Positions 1 through 7,457 of a stretch of DNA of 11,265 nucleotides are shown one piece after another. Every line of letters begins with the position of its first letter. Within the stretch, counting starts at the first letter, position 1. The notes under the pieces were generated by a model. The model was not told the origin of the DNA and searched no databases. It saw only the letters and a list, made by a program, of their open reading frames with translations. The stretch is from NCBI GenBank assembly GCA_937973585.1, contig CALJKN010000171.1:1-11265 (forward strand), written 5' to 3'. The stretch is from an uncultured Helicobacteraceae bacterium. GTDB taxonomy: Bacteria; Campylobacterota; Campylobacteria; Campylobacterales; UBA6016. A program made the position numbers and the translations under genes.

Positions 1-1337
1 CTTATTCCTCTATGTATATCAAGTATCCAGGTAGCGGCGACGGAGTGGTGCTGTCAAGTTTTATGGATGTATATTTTGAGAAGAGAATATCCGATAATGC
101 AATTATGAAGGTTTTATTTGACGGCGGAATTATGACGGGTAGAGTTGTAGCTAACGGAGATACCAATAAAATATCCGGAAAATATTTTGATCTTTTCAAC
201 GGTGTCGTAACAAGCGATGTCTTTCAAAATGATCACGCAAACGGACTGTATCTCTTTAACGAAAATGGACAGTATGTGAACTCTTCCACAGGTGGATTGG
301 ATAATGTGCAGTCCGACAACTCATCAAAATATAACTGGATTGCCCATGAGCTATATAGTACTAGCGGAATTGTAGAAAGCGTAGATTTGATGAAAAAGGT
401 TGCAAGCAGCGCAACCGATACACAGCTTTTTACTTCCATACCGGGGTATAACTCGACATACGGTTCAACTATGAGCGGGTTTGCAATAGGTGCCGATACA
501 AACGATGATTTGTGGCTAGGTGATATATTTAGTCTAAATACAAAAACTATGAGCGGTTCGTTAACGATGAGCACCCCTACTGTTAGTTCCGCCTATTTGG
601 GTATCTCTCCATTTGTAGACATGAGTGCCCTCAGTCAAGCCGATATTGGCGGCTCCGTAGCCTCTGCATCGTTTTTGAAAGAGGATTTGCAAGGTATGAT
701 CATCCAAAACAAAGCCGTAAACGGCAAGACTTATGACTTTGCTCTTGCGACTTTACCGGACGGTATAACTGAGGCTTCAAAGTATAGCTTTATAGATGAT
801 TACTCAAGTTGGGGATATTGGGTTGCGAGAGAGACGGATGCTAGTTCCGGTTGTTCTTTGGGGGCTTCCGGATGCAATAAAAATATAGCTATGGGGTATT
901 GGGTAGCAGGGTATGAGACGCCGGCAGCGACTATTAGTAGCTTAGTTAGCGGTAATGCAGCTTACAGTTATACAGGAAATATTATCGGAAGCCTAAATGA
1001 CAATGTTGCCGTACACCCGATTCAACTAGATGGTTTTAATAGGCTTGATATGAATGTCAATTTCGGTTCTGCAAATCCAGTTCAGATCACAAATGTCCAG
1101 TTTAGTACGACAGGTGGTCTATATACAGTGCAAAGCAGTACACCGTCAACCGCAAGTTCTATAAGCGGCAACGGATTTAGCTCAAGCACCGGTTGGAATA
1201 GCGGTACGAATTTTATTAATACTAACGGTAAATTTTACGGTCCGTCTGCGGAGAGTGCCGGTGGTGCATGGAGCGGAAGTTTTAATAGCGGCGCATTAAA
1301 CGGTGTCGGTGTATTTAAAGTTAGAAAAGTCAACTAA
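1..1337 (+). CDS. C-terminal part of a large FecR-type/surface protein with TbpB-like end (5' truncated)
   Basis: The reading frame is open to the left edge (first full codon at 3). The first ATG, at 12, has no ribosome binding site in the 11 bases before it, so this is the 3' part of a longer gene; about 444 residues are visible. The composition is rich in Ser, Gly, Asn and Thr with few Lys, typical of exported proteins. A short GYWVA motif occurs twice (about 812-838 and 890-920), and between the copies are two Cys eight residues apart that could form a disulfide. The last 120 or so residues carry a GKFYGPSAESAGGAW motif followed by a Gly-rich strand ending in GVGVFKVRK. This resembles the small beta-barrel of TbpB/Slam-dependent lipoproteins, and it is also the usual end of large FecR-domain proteins in Campylobacterota. 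No FecR domain is visible, so that label is inference from memory of such proteins and from the CHASE2 cyclase 26 nt downstream. The natural stop is TAA at 1335. The exact function is unknown. Confidence 0.6.
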   Translation, partial: YSSMYIKYPGSGDGVVLSSFMDVYFEKRISDNAIMKVLFDGGIMTGRVVANGDTNKISGKYFDLFNGVVTSDVFQNDHANGLYLFNENGQYVNSSTGGLDNVQSDNSSKYNWIAHELYSTSGIVESVDLMKKVASSATDTQLFTSIPGYNSTYGSTMSGFAIGADTNDDLWLGDIFSLNTKTMSGSLTMSTPTVSSAYLGISPFVDMSALSQADIGGSVASASFLKEDLQGMIIQNKAVNGKTYDFALATLPDGITEASKYSFIDDYSSWGYWVARETDASSGCSLGASGCNKNIAMGYWVAGYETPAATISSLVSGNAAYSYTGNIIGSLNDNVAVHPIQLDGFNRLDMNVNFGSANPVQITNVQFSTTGGLYTVQSSTPSTASSISGNGFSSSTGWNSGTNFINTNGKFYGPSAESAGGAWSGSFNSGALNGVGVFKVRKVN

Positions 1338-1363
1338 GCTTATTATAAATATCGGGATGATTT

Positions 1364-3508
1364 GTGCTTAAAAACCTAAAAAACTATCTTCTAATCGGCC
1401 TCTTGGTCTCTTTGGCGTGTACGGCGGGGTATTTTTATCTCCCGAAAACCATACAAGTTTTTGACGACAAAATCAGAGATTTGATGTTTATGGCCAGAGG
1501 GGTCGATAGTAGCGCAAAAGACGTAGTGATAGTAGACATTGACGAAAAAAGCCTAAAAGAGCTTGGACAATGGCCTTGGAGTAGGAATAAGTTTGCAAAA
1601 GTCATAGACAATCTAACTTCTATGGGTGCCGGTGTAATAGGTCTGGATATTGTCTTTGCCGAGAGAGACAACTCATCCCCGGTAAAAGTTATGAGGGAGG
1701 CCGGTCTTGAGTTAAAAGGGCTGCCCGATTACGACAAGATAGCAGCCGACTCCATAGGCAACTCCCCGACTATTTTGGGGTATATTTTCGCCCTCGAAAA
1801 CGACGGGATAAAACCTTCCGGTTCTCCTGCTGTTTCGTCTATAGTTGTTGAAAAAGGGAGGGGAGAGGTTGATTTTTTAATCAATCCATATAGGGCAACG
1901 CTCAATATTCCTCAGATTCAAAATGCTGCATATTCGAGCGGTTTTTTTAATACTGTTCCGGACTCCGACGGTATAGTTCGCTCCGTGCCGCTTTTGATGC
2001 GTTATGACGGGGTAGTTTATCCGGCCTTGTCTTTGGAGATGGTGCGGGCGGCGGCAGGCGTTAAAAAAATAGAGGTTTTTTATGACGAGATAGGCGTTAG
2101 GGGGGTTGCTATAGGTAAGATAGAAATTCCAACCGATAGATTCGGTAGGCTCCTTGTAAACTATAGGGGTCCCGCAAAAACATTCAAATATATATCCGCA
2201 GCAGATATCTATAGCGGCAAAATAGACAAGAAAGAGATTGAGGGGAAGTTTGTACTAATAGGTACATCGGCGGCAGGGCTGCTGGATCTTAGGGCAACTC
2301 CGTTTGACTCTGTTTATCCGGGGGTTGAGGCTCATGCCAACGCTATAGATAATATGCTAAAAGGCGATTTTATGTATCGTCCTTCATGGGCCGAGGGGGC
2401 GAATGTCGCTTTGATTTTTGCTACCGTAGCCGCTACCGTAGCAGTTGTCTCTTTTGCTTCGGCGGGTATTTCGTCGGTGCTGTTTGTTTTGCTTGCCGGA
2501 TCGTTGCTCTATTTTGAATATTTTATGCTGTTTAACGACGGGATCGTACTAAACGTCTTATTTCCTCTTATGGCTATGTCTTTAACATTTGTCTCTCTGA
2601 CCCTTATGAACTACTTTTTAGAGAGTAGACAAAAAGATTTTATCAAGGCAAAATTTGCCAAAAAAGTCTCTCCGGCAGTTGTCGAGGATCTCTTAAAGCA
2701 CTCGGATATGAATAGTTTTGAGATTAAAGAGAAGTTTGTAACGATATTTTTTAGCGACATTAGGGGGTTTACTACACTTTCCGAAGCGATGGGGAGCCCG
2801 AAGGCTTTGATTGGGCTTTTGAACGAATATATGACACCTATGGTTGATATTATCGTAAAAAGCAAAGGGACAGTAGATAAGTTTATAGGCGATGCCATTA
2901 TGGCGTATTGGAATGCGCCGAATGAGGTGGCAAATCACCAAGATGTAGCTGTTAGCTCAGCCGTAACACAAATAAAAGCGTTGCAAGAGCTAAATAAACG
3001 GCTAATTGAAGAGAAAAAGCCGACCATAGATATCGGTATCGGTATTAATACGGGAGACGTAACGGTTGGCGAGATGGGTTCTTACGGTAGAGCCGACTAT
3101 ACTATTATCGGCGACCCCGTTAACCTTGCGTCGAGACTAGAGGGGCTAAACAAGCCGTATCATTCGCATATTATTATTAGCGAATTTACAAAGTCTGGAT
3201 TAAAAAACGACTACATTATTAGAGAATTAGACCTTGTAAGGGTAAAAGGGAAGCATGAGCCAGTTGCCATATTTGAGGTTTTGGATTTTGGGGTGCCGGA
3301 TGAAGAGCAAAAAAAAGAGTTGGATAGCTACACAAACGCTTTGTCGCTCTATCGGGGCAGTCGTTTCGGAGAAGCTTTAACAGAGTTTAGGGTATTGTTT
3401 GAAAAGAGCGGTACGTTTTTGTATCAGGTGTATATCGAAAGGTGTGAGCACTTTATACAAAACCCACCTACCGATTTTGACGGTGTCTTTACATTTACTA
3501 CTAAGTAG
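1364..3508 (+). CDS. CHASE2-domain class III adenylate/guanylate cyclase, membrane-bound
   Basis: Predicted to make a cyclic nucleotide, most likely cAMP from ATP, in response to an extracytoplasmic signal. An N-terminal membrane helix (residues about 8-26) is followed by a CHASE2 sensor (about 30-335, with the typical VVIVDIDEKSL and LGQWPWSR stretches) that should face the periplasm. Three membrane helices (about 345-420) precede the cytoplasmic cyclase domain (about 450-645). Catalytic residues are all present: metal-binding D465 (FFSDIRGFT) and D510 (KFIGDAIMAYW), and transition-state N587 and R591 (VNLASRLEG). K506 and T580 occupy the base-selecting positions and fit ATP over GTP. The tail (about 650-700) looks like one TPR-type helical repeat. 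The start is GTG at 1364 behind a GGGA at 1354-1357; the ATG at 1357 runs into a stop after four codons. It lies 26 nt after the surface-protein gene and 9 nt before a phosphodiesterase-like gene, probably in one operon. The domain architecture is certain, the substrate is inferred. Confidence 0.9.
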   Translation: MLKNLKNYLLIGLLVSLACTAGYFYLPKTIQVFDDKIRDLMFMARGVDSSAKDVVIVDIDEKSLKELGQWPWSRNKFAKVIDNLTSMGAGVIGLDIVFAERDNSSPVKVMREAGLELKGLPDYDKIAADSIGNSPTILGYIFALENDGIKPSGSPAVSSIVVEKGRGEVDFLINPYRATLNIPQIQNAAYSSGFFNTVPDSDGIVRSVPLLMRYDGVVYPALSLEMVRAAAGVKKIEVFYDEIGVRGVAIGKIEIPTDRFGRLLVNYRGPAKTFKYISAADIYSGKIDKKEIEGKFVLIGTSAAGLLDLRATPFDSVYPGVEAHANAIDNMLKGDFMYRPSWAEGANVALIFATVAATVAVVSFASAGISSVLFVLLAGSLLYFEYFMLFNDGIVLNVLFPLMAMSLTFVSLTLMNYFLESRQKDFIKAKFAKKVSPAVVEDLLKHSDMNSFEIKEKFVTIFFSDIRGFTTLSEAMGSPKALIGLLNEYMTPMVDIIVKSKGTVDKFIGDAIMAYWNAPNEVANHQDVAVSSAVTQIKALQELNKRLIEEKKPTIDIGIGINTGDVTVGEMGSYGRADYTIIGDPVNLASRLEGLNKPYHSHIIISEFTKSGLKNDYIIRELDLVRVKGKHEPVAIFEVLDFGVPDEEQKKELDSYTNALSLYRGSRFGEALTEFRVLFEKSGTFLYQVYIERCEHFIQNPPTDFDGVFTFTTK

Positions 3509-3517
3509 GCGAAAAAG

Positions 3518-4291
3518 ATGGATTGTATAGAGGTTTTAGGTGCATACGGCGGCAGAGGAGCCGGCAAGAATACGACTTGCTTTAGGTTGGCTCCGAACAT
3601 CGTTATAGATGCCGGAAATATAATTGCTCCGTTAAAAGAGGAGGCCGAGAGTGTGGAGTATGTATTTTTGACACACTCCCATCTTGACCATGTAGTCGAT
3701 ATTCCGTTTTTGATCGACACATTTTATGCCATTAAAACGAAGCCGCTCATTATATACGGGTTGGCGGAGACGTTGGAGAGCCTAAAAGAAAATATCCTAA
3801 ACTGGAAAGTTTGGCCGGATTTTTCAGAGCTTGATCTTATTAACAAAAGCGGGAAATCTATCATATTTACCGAGATAGACTTTGGAGATGTATTTGAGAT
3901 TAGCGGACTTACGATTGAGCCTATCAAAACTTGCCACACGATAGCAAGTTGCGGCTATAAGATCACAAAAGACGGTCGCGCAACTATCATAACTTCCGAT
4001 ACCGGTCCTTGTGACGAGGTTGTAAGAGTCGTAAAAGAGACAAAAAACCTAAAAAACCTAGTAATAGAGTGTGCATTTCCGTCAAGATTTAAAAAGCTGG
4101 CTCACGACAGCATGCACCTGACTCCGCTCCTTTTGGAAGAGGAGCTAAAAAAAATAGGTAGAACCGATCTTAAAATATTCATAAACCATCTAAAACCGTT
4201 TTATGAAGCAGAAATCAGATCTGAGTTGAGTGCCATACCTCTACTTGGTTCGGCGGAAGTCTTAGAGGACGGCTACAAAATACCCTATTAA
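3518..4291 (+). CDS. Metallo-beta-lactamase-fold protein, class II 3',5'-cyclic-nucleotide phosphodiesterase-like
   Basis: Likely hydrolyses cAMP (or cGMP) to the 5'-nucleotide in the cytoplasm; no signal peptide or membrane helix is seen in its 257 residues. The metal-binding motif HSHLDH (H53, H55, D57, H58) is followed by H140, D161 in SDTGP, and H224 in INHLKP, giving a complete two-metal site. Features that favour the cyclic-nucleotide phosphodiesterase branch over other MBL hydrolases are the HLDH form of the motif, IECAFPSR (about 183-190), MHLTPLLLEEEL (about 199-210) and the HLKP near the C-terminus. The region after HSHLDH departs from the strict class II signature (Asp and Pro where Gly/Ser and hydrophobic residues are usual). 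The protein is also shorter than the yeast enzyme. ATG at 3518 follows the cyclase stop by 9 nt with only a weak purine-rich binding site, so translation may be coupled. The position directly after a cyclase supports the call. An RNase Z-like hydrolase is the main alternative. Confidence 0.75.
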   Translation: MDCIEVLGAYGGRGAGKNTTCFRLAPNIVIDAGNIIAPLKEEAESVEYVFLTHSHLDHVVDIPFLIDTFYAIKTKPLIIYGLAETLESLKENILNWKVWPDFSELDLINKSGKSIIFTEIDFGDVFEISGLTIEPIKTCHTIASCGYKITKDGRATIITSDTGPCDEVVRVVKETKNLKNLVIECAFPSRFKKLAHDSMHLTPLLLEEELKKIGRTDLKIFINHLKPFYEAEIRSELSAIPLLGSAEVLEDGYKIPY

Positions 4292-4302
4292 AAGCCAAGT
4301 AA

Positions 4303-4320
4303 GCCCTTTTTGTGTATAAT
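4303..4320 (+). promoter_or_regulatory. Sigma-70-type promoter of the pyrH operon
   Basis: A CCCTTTTTGTG tract leads into a perfect TATAAT at 4315-4320. This matches the Campylobacter-type vegetative promoter, which has a T-rich element near -16 and no strong -35. Transcription would begin near 4326-4328, leaving about 17-19 nt of leader before the TTG start of pyrH. It separates the cyclase/phosphodiesterase genes from the housekeeping operon. No terminator is visible before it, so read-through from upstream is possible. Confidence 0.65.
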
Positions 4321-4334
4321 CGGAACAAAAAAGT

Positions 4335-4339
4335 AGGAG
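4335..4339 (+). promoter_or_regulatory. Ribosome binding site that sets the pyrH start
   Basis: AGGAG ends 5 nt before the TTG at 4345. No other in-frame start nearby has such a site. The in-frame GTG at 4312 overlaps the -10 box and would lie upstream of the predicted transcript start. Confidence 0.7.
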
Positions 4340-4344
4340 TTTTT

Positions 4345-5085
4345 TTGCAAGACGGTACACGAGAAGGCAAAAATAGAAAGAGGGTACTTGTAAAATTTTC
4401 AGGCGAGGCGCTTGCTAGTTCCGTCGGTTATGGGATAGATAGTGAAGTTTTGAAATACGTTGCCGGAGAGATAAAAAAGCTTGTAGAGAGCGATATTGAA
4501 GTCGGTATCGTTGTGGGGGGCGGTAACATTGTGAGGGGTGTTACGGCTAGTAAAGACGGATTAATTAAAAGAAACGCCGCAGATCACATGGGGATGCTAG
4601 CTACGGTAATTAACGGTATAGCGATTCAAGGGGCATTGGAGAGTCTTGGTGTTAGAGTAAGGCTACAGAGTGCGATAAAAATGGAGCAGATTTGTGAACC
4701 TTTTATCGTAAGACGGGCAACTAGGCATCTCGAAAAAGGGAGAGTCGTTATTTTCTCTGCCGGAACCGGAAATCCTTTCTTTACGACCGATACGGCGGCT
4801 ACGCTAAGGGCGGTGGAGATAGGCGCTGATATGATTATAAAAGCGACAAAAGTTGACGGCGTTTACGATAAGGATCCGAAGAAATATCCAGATGCAAAAA
4901 AATTGTACGAGCTTAGCTACGAAGAGGCGTTGCAGGATAATATAAAAGTTATGGACGATACATCTATAGCTTTGGCAAAAGATAATAATCTACCGATAGT
5001 TATATGTGATATGTTTAGTGAAAATGTTCTCCTTAGGGTTATTAACGGTAATACCGAGGAATGTTCAATAGTAAAAAGGATTTGA
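4345..5085 (+). CDS. pyrH: UMP kinase
   Basis: Phosphorylates UMP to UDP with ATP, the committed step toward UTP and CTP; a cytoplasmic enzyme, hexameric in bacteria. With the TTG start at 4345 it has 246 residues, close to the usual 235-245. Family motifs seen: LVKFSGEAL near residue 14, the glycine-rich VVGGGNIVRG (about 56-65), GRVVIFSAGTGNPFFTTDTAA (about 132-152) for the phosphate and UMP sites, and the nucleotide-site stretch ATKVDGVYDKDPKK (about 167-180). A GTG at 4312 extends the frame by 11 codons but sits in the -10 promoter element, so I reject it. It is the first gene of the operon; the stop is 1 nt before rpoZ, whose ribosome binding site lies inside the end of pyrH. Confidence 0.95.
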   Translation: MQDGTREGKNRKRVLVKFSGEALASSVGYGIDSEVLKYVAGEIKKLVESDIEVGIVVGGGNIVRGVTASKDGLIKRNAADHMGMLATVINGIAIQGALESLGVRVRLQSAIKMEQICEPFIVRRATRHLEKGRVVIFSAGTGNPFFTTDTAATLRAVEIGADMIIKATKVDGVYDKDPKKYPDAKKLYELSYEEALQDNIKVMDDTSIALAKDNNLPIVICDMFSENVLLRVINGNTEECSIVKRI

Positions 5086-5086
5086 T

Positions 5087-5290
5087 ATGAGAATGGAAGA
5101 GATGAATGCGAAAGCCCTTGAGTATGCGGGAGGGGATAGATACCTTCTCTCGGTTGCTACCGGCAAAAGAGTTGAAGAGCTTTTTAAGGGGGCTAAGCCT
5201 TTAATTGACGTAGACGTAAAAAAAGTAAAACCTGTCGATATCGCCATTATGGAGATCAGCGAGGGTCTTATTAAAATTAAAAAAGTATAA
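5087..5290 (+). CDS. rpoZ: DNA-directed RNA polymerase subunit omega
   Basis: Small subunit that helps fold and hold beta' in RNA polymerase. It has 67 residues, shorter than E. coli omega (about 90) and typical of Campylobacterota. The family core is visible as NAKALEYAGGDRYLLSVATG, where the conserved DRY-x-LS and KR-x-EEL pattern is clear, then DIAIMEISEGLIKI near the end. The ATG at 5087 is 1 nt after the pyrH stop and 6 nt after an AAAGGA at 5075-5080. The N-terminus reads MRMEEM and lacks the MAR motif that in E. coli forms part of ppGpp binding site 1, even though a ppGpp synthetase is encoded next door. A second in-frame ATG at 5093 has poorer spacing. Confidence 0.92.
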   Translation: MRMEEMNAKALEYAGGDRYLLSVATGKRVEELFKGAKPLIDVDVKKVKPVDIAIMEISEGLIKIKKV

Positions 5291-5306
5291 ATAAAGATAA
5301 TTTTGT

Positions 5307-7457
5307 TTGCAGGGGCTTATTGACGAGGTTGTAGGCATCAATAGCATTGATGCTGCCGTTGTATTTTTAAAGCAAAAACTTAACGCACTTTACCCATCGG
5401 TTGAAGATGCTCTAAATTGTTGCGTGGAGTCCCACAAAGGACAAAAACGTAAAAGCGGAGACGATTATGCGGTACATCCGATACTCGTAGCCGCAATCGT
5501 ATCGCACTTCGGCGGCTCTGAACCGATGATAAAAGCGGCGCTTTTGCATGATGTTGTAGAGGATACCGGTGTCGAGAAATCTGAGATAGCCGCCAGATTC
5601 GGCGAAGACGTGGCGCTGCTAGTCGACGGTTTGACAAAAATAGATGAGATCAGAGGGCATGAGCTTCCTCCATCGTTTACCGACGAAAAACTGCTAAAAG
5701 CGGCGTTGTCTTTTAGAAAAATGCTATCAAGTGCAATATCCGACCCTAGAGTTCTTGTTATAAAGCTCTCCGATAGACTCCACAACCTTCTCACTTTATC
5801 GGCTTTAGAGGTCAGAAAGCAAAAGCGGATAGCCGAAGAGAGCCTCGTCGTGTATGCGCCGATTGCCTATAAACTCGGTATAAGTAAACTCAAAAACTAC
5901 ATTGAAGATCTCTCTTTCAAAGTTTTATTTCCGGAAGACTATCAAAAAATCGACGAGTACATAAAGCATAACGAAGAGACCATCGAAGAAAAACTATCGC
6001 AGATCGCCGCAAAAGTAAAATATCTGATGATCTCTAACGGTCTTGAAGAGAAAAATTTTGAGATCAAATCGAGGATTAAACACTATTTTTCTATTTACCA
6101 AAAAACTCAAAGAAAAGGTGTTAGCCTAGATGAGGTTTTGGACTTGCTCGCAATCAGGATACTTATAAAAGAGCCTTTAGAGTGCTATAGCGTTCTGGGG
6201 ATTTTGCATAGAAATTTTAAGCCCCTTGTCGGACGGTTTAAAGACTATGTTGCAATCCCAAAGGAAAACGGTTATCAGACTATCCATACGACTCTATTTT
6301 TCAATAATACGATTTTTGAAGCGCAAATTAGAACATACGAGATGGACGATATTGCGGAGTTTGGAATTGCGGCTCACGCAAACTACAAGTCCGGCGTTGC
6401 GGCACATTCCGGTACAAAATGGATCAAAGAGCTAGATTTTCAAGGAGATAGCGCAGTCGAGTTTTACGAGTTTGCAAAAAACGATTTGATTAGCGACGAT
6501 ATTTTGGTCTACTCTCCCAAAGGGGCTCTTTTTAGCCTCCCGGTAGGGGCTACGCCTCTTGATTTTGCGTATGCTGTTCATACCGAGGTGGGGCACAAGG
6601 CAAAAGAGGCATATGTTAACAATGTCAAAGTTCCGCTCATCCACGCACTTAACAGCGGGGATATATGCTCTATCGTAGTGGGCGATAAGCCGCAGGCTAG
6701 ATGTACGTGGATAGATAGCGTCAAAACCTCAAGGGCAAAACACTCAATCAGAAATCTATGTACCCAAAAACTAAAAGATTTAGATAGAAGGGTTGCCAAA
6801 AATATTTTAGCGCACACGTTCGGATTTGACTATTATGAGCTTAGAAGTTGGCTAGATGAAGCCAAATACTCTCAGGTGATATATAAGATACCGAGAGATA
6901 AGGCGTATTATCAGGAATTTTTAAAAAAAATCAAAGAGGAGTCCAGTCTCAAATCCCGCTCTCTGTTTACTAGAATTATGGGGATAAAAATCAAAAAATA
7001 CCATTTTGATCACTTTGATTTTTACTCAAACAAACCTGTTTCAGAGGTTGCGTTTGACGTATGTTGTCATCCAAAAAAATGGGATGATATAGTCGCTTTT
7101 TACCACAAAGGGAAGGTCACTATACACCATAAACTATGTAGCCACGCCGATGAACTCATCGCAAAGCACGAGCCGATGATATATGCCGAGTGGAGCAAAA
7201 GCGAGATTAGGACGTTTAAAGTGGTTGTCGCTTTGGAAAACAAAAAAGGGGCGCTTGCAAATTTCGTCGGATTTTTGACAAAACACGGGATTAACATATC
7301 CTCGCTAGAGATCGGAAGGGCAAAAGCCTTTACGGAGTATTGTACTGCCGAGATCGAAATAAAGCACGATTTTAAGAGCATAAAAGATAAAATCGGCAAG
7401 AATTTCAAGCTGATTGAATTCGCTTTCGCTGATGATGCCTATAAGGAAAATGTATGA
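5307..7457 (+). CDS. spoT: Bifunctional (p)ppGpp synthetase/hydrolase, RelA/SpoT family
   Basis: Makes and degrades the stringent-response alarmone (p)ppGpp. It has 716 residues with the full long-RSH layout. The N-terminal HD hydrolase has H57, the H81-D82 pair (LLHDVVEDTG) and D156 (LSDRLHN). The synthetase (about 230-365) has D279 in DLLAIR, a GRFKDYVAIPKENGYQTIHT loop and E338 in EAQIRT. Then come TGS (about 397-460), a helical region, a Cys/His zinc-finger-like segment (C586, C587, H588 to C611) and a C-terminal ACT domain (about 635-705). The RFKD form of the loop is the bifunctional type, not the acidic version of monofunctional RelA. The start is TTG at 5307, 16 nt after rpoZ, with only a partial ribosome binding site (TAAAGA at 5292-5297). 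No ATG lies nearby, and starting later would cut into the N-terminal helices. Its stop overlaps the tyrS start by 4 nt. Confidence 0.95.
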   Translation: MQGLIDEVVGINSIDAAVVFLKQKLNALYPSVEDALNCCVESHKGQKRKSGDDYAVHPILVAAIVSHFGGSEPMIKAALLHDVVEDTGVEKSEIAARFGEDVALLVDGLTKIDEIRGHELPPSFTDEKLLKAALSFRKMLSSAISDPRVLVIKLSDRLHNLLTLSALEVRKQKRIAEESLVVYAPIAYKLGISKLKNYIEDLSFKVLFPEDYQKIDEYIKHNEETIEEKLSQIAAKVKYLMISNGLEEKNFEIKSRIKHYFSIYQKTQRKGVSLDEVLDLLAIRILIKEPLECYSVLGILHRNFKPLVGRFKDYVAIPKENGYQTIHTTLFFNNTIFEAQIRTYEMDDIAEFGIAAHANYKSGVAAHSGTKWIKELDFQGDSAVEFYEFAKNDLISDDILVYSPKGALFSLPVGATPLDFAYAVHTEVGHKAKEAYVNNVKVPLIHALNSGDICSIVVGDKPQARCTWIDSVKTSRAKHSIRNLCTQKLKDLDRRVAKNILAHTFGFDYYELRSWLDEAKYSQVIYKIPRDKAYYQEFLKKIKEESSLKSRSLFTRIMGIKIKKYHFDHFDFYSNKPVSEVAFDVCCHPKKWDDIVAFYHKGKVTIHHKLCSHADELIAKHEPMIYAEWSKSEIRTFKVVVALENKKGALANFVGFLTKHGINISSLEIGRAKAFTEYCTAEIEIKHDFKSIKDKIGKNFKLIEFAFADDAYKENV

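Noticed and set aside
233..574. Minus-strand open frame inside the surface-protein gene
   Set aside because: It lies wholly inside a well-supported coding frame, has no ribosome binding site or recognisable motif, and its composition looks like a reverse-complement shadow.
1341..1350. TATAAA-like -10 element before the cyclase gene
   Set aside because: It lacks the T-rich upstream tract and would leave almost no leader. With a 26-nt gap the two genes are more simply co-transcribed.
4292..4311. Possible terminator between the phosphodiesterase gene and pyrH
   Set aside because: A short T-run is present but no stable GC-rich hairpin precedes it; the T-run fits the promoter's T-rich element.
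4312..4344. GTG-initiated extension of pyrH by 11 codons
   Set aside because: The GTG overlaps the TATAAT element, has no ribosome binding site, and lies upstream of the likely transcript start; the TTG at 4345 is far better supported.
5380..5794. Two overlapping minus-strand open frames opposite the spoT hydrolase domain
   Set aside because: They overlap each other and a conserved catalytic region; composition is Ser/Arg-rich without motifs, as expected of antisense shadows.
6226..6435. Plus-strand open frame in another frame within spoT
   Set aside because: It overlaps the conserved synthetase residues of spoT in a different frame and encodes nothing recognisable.
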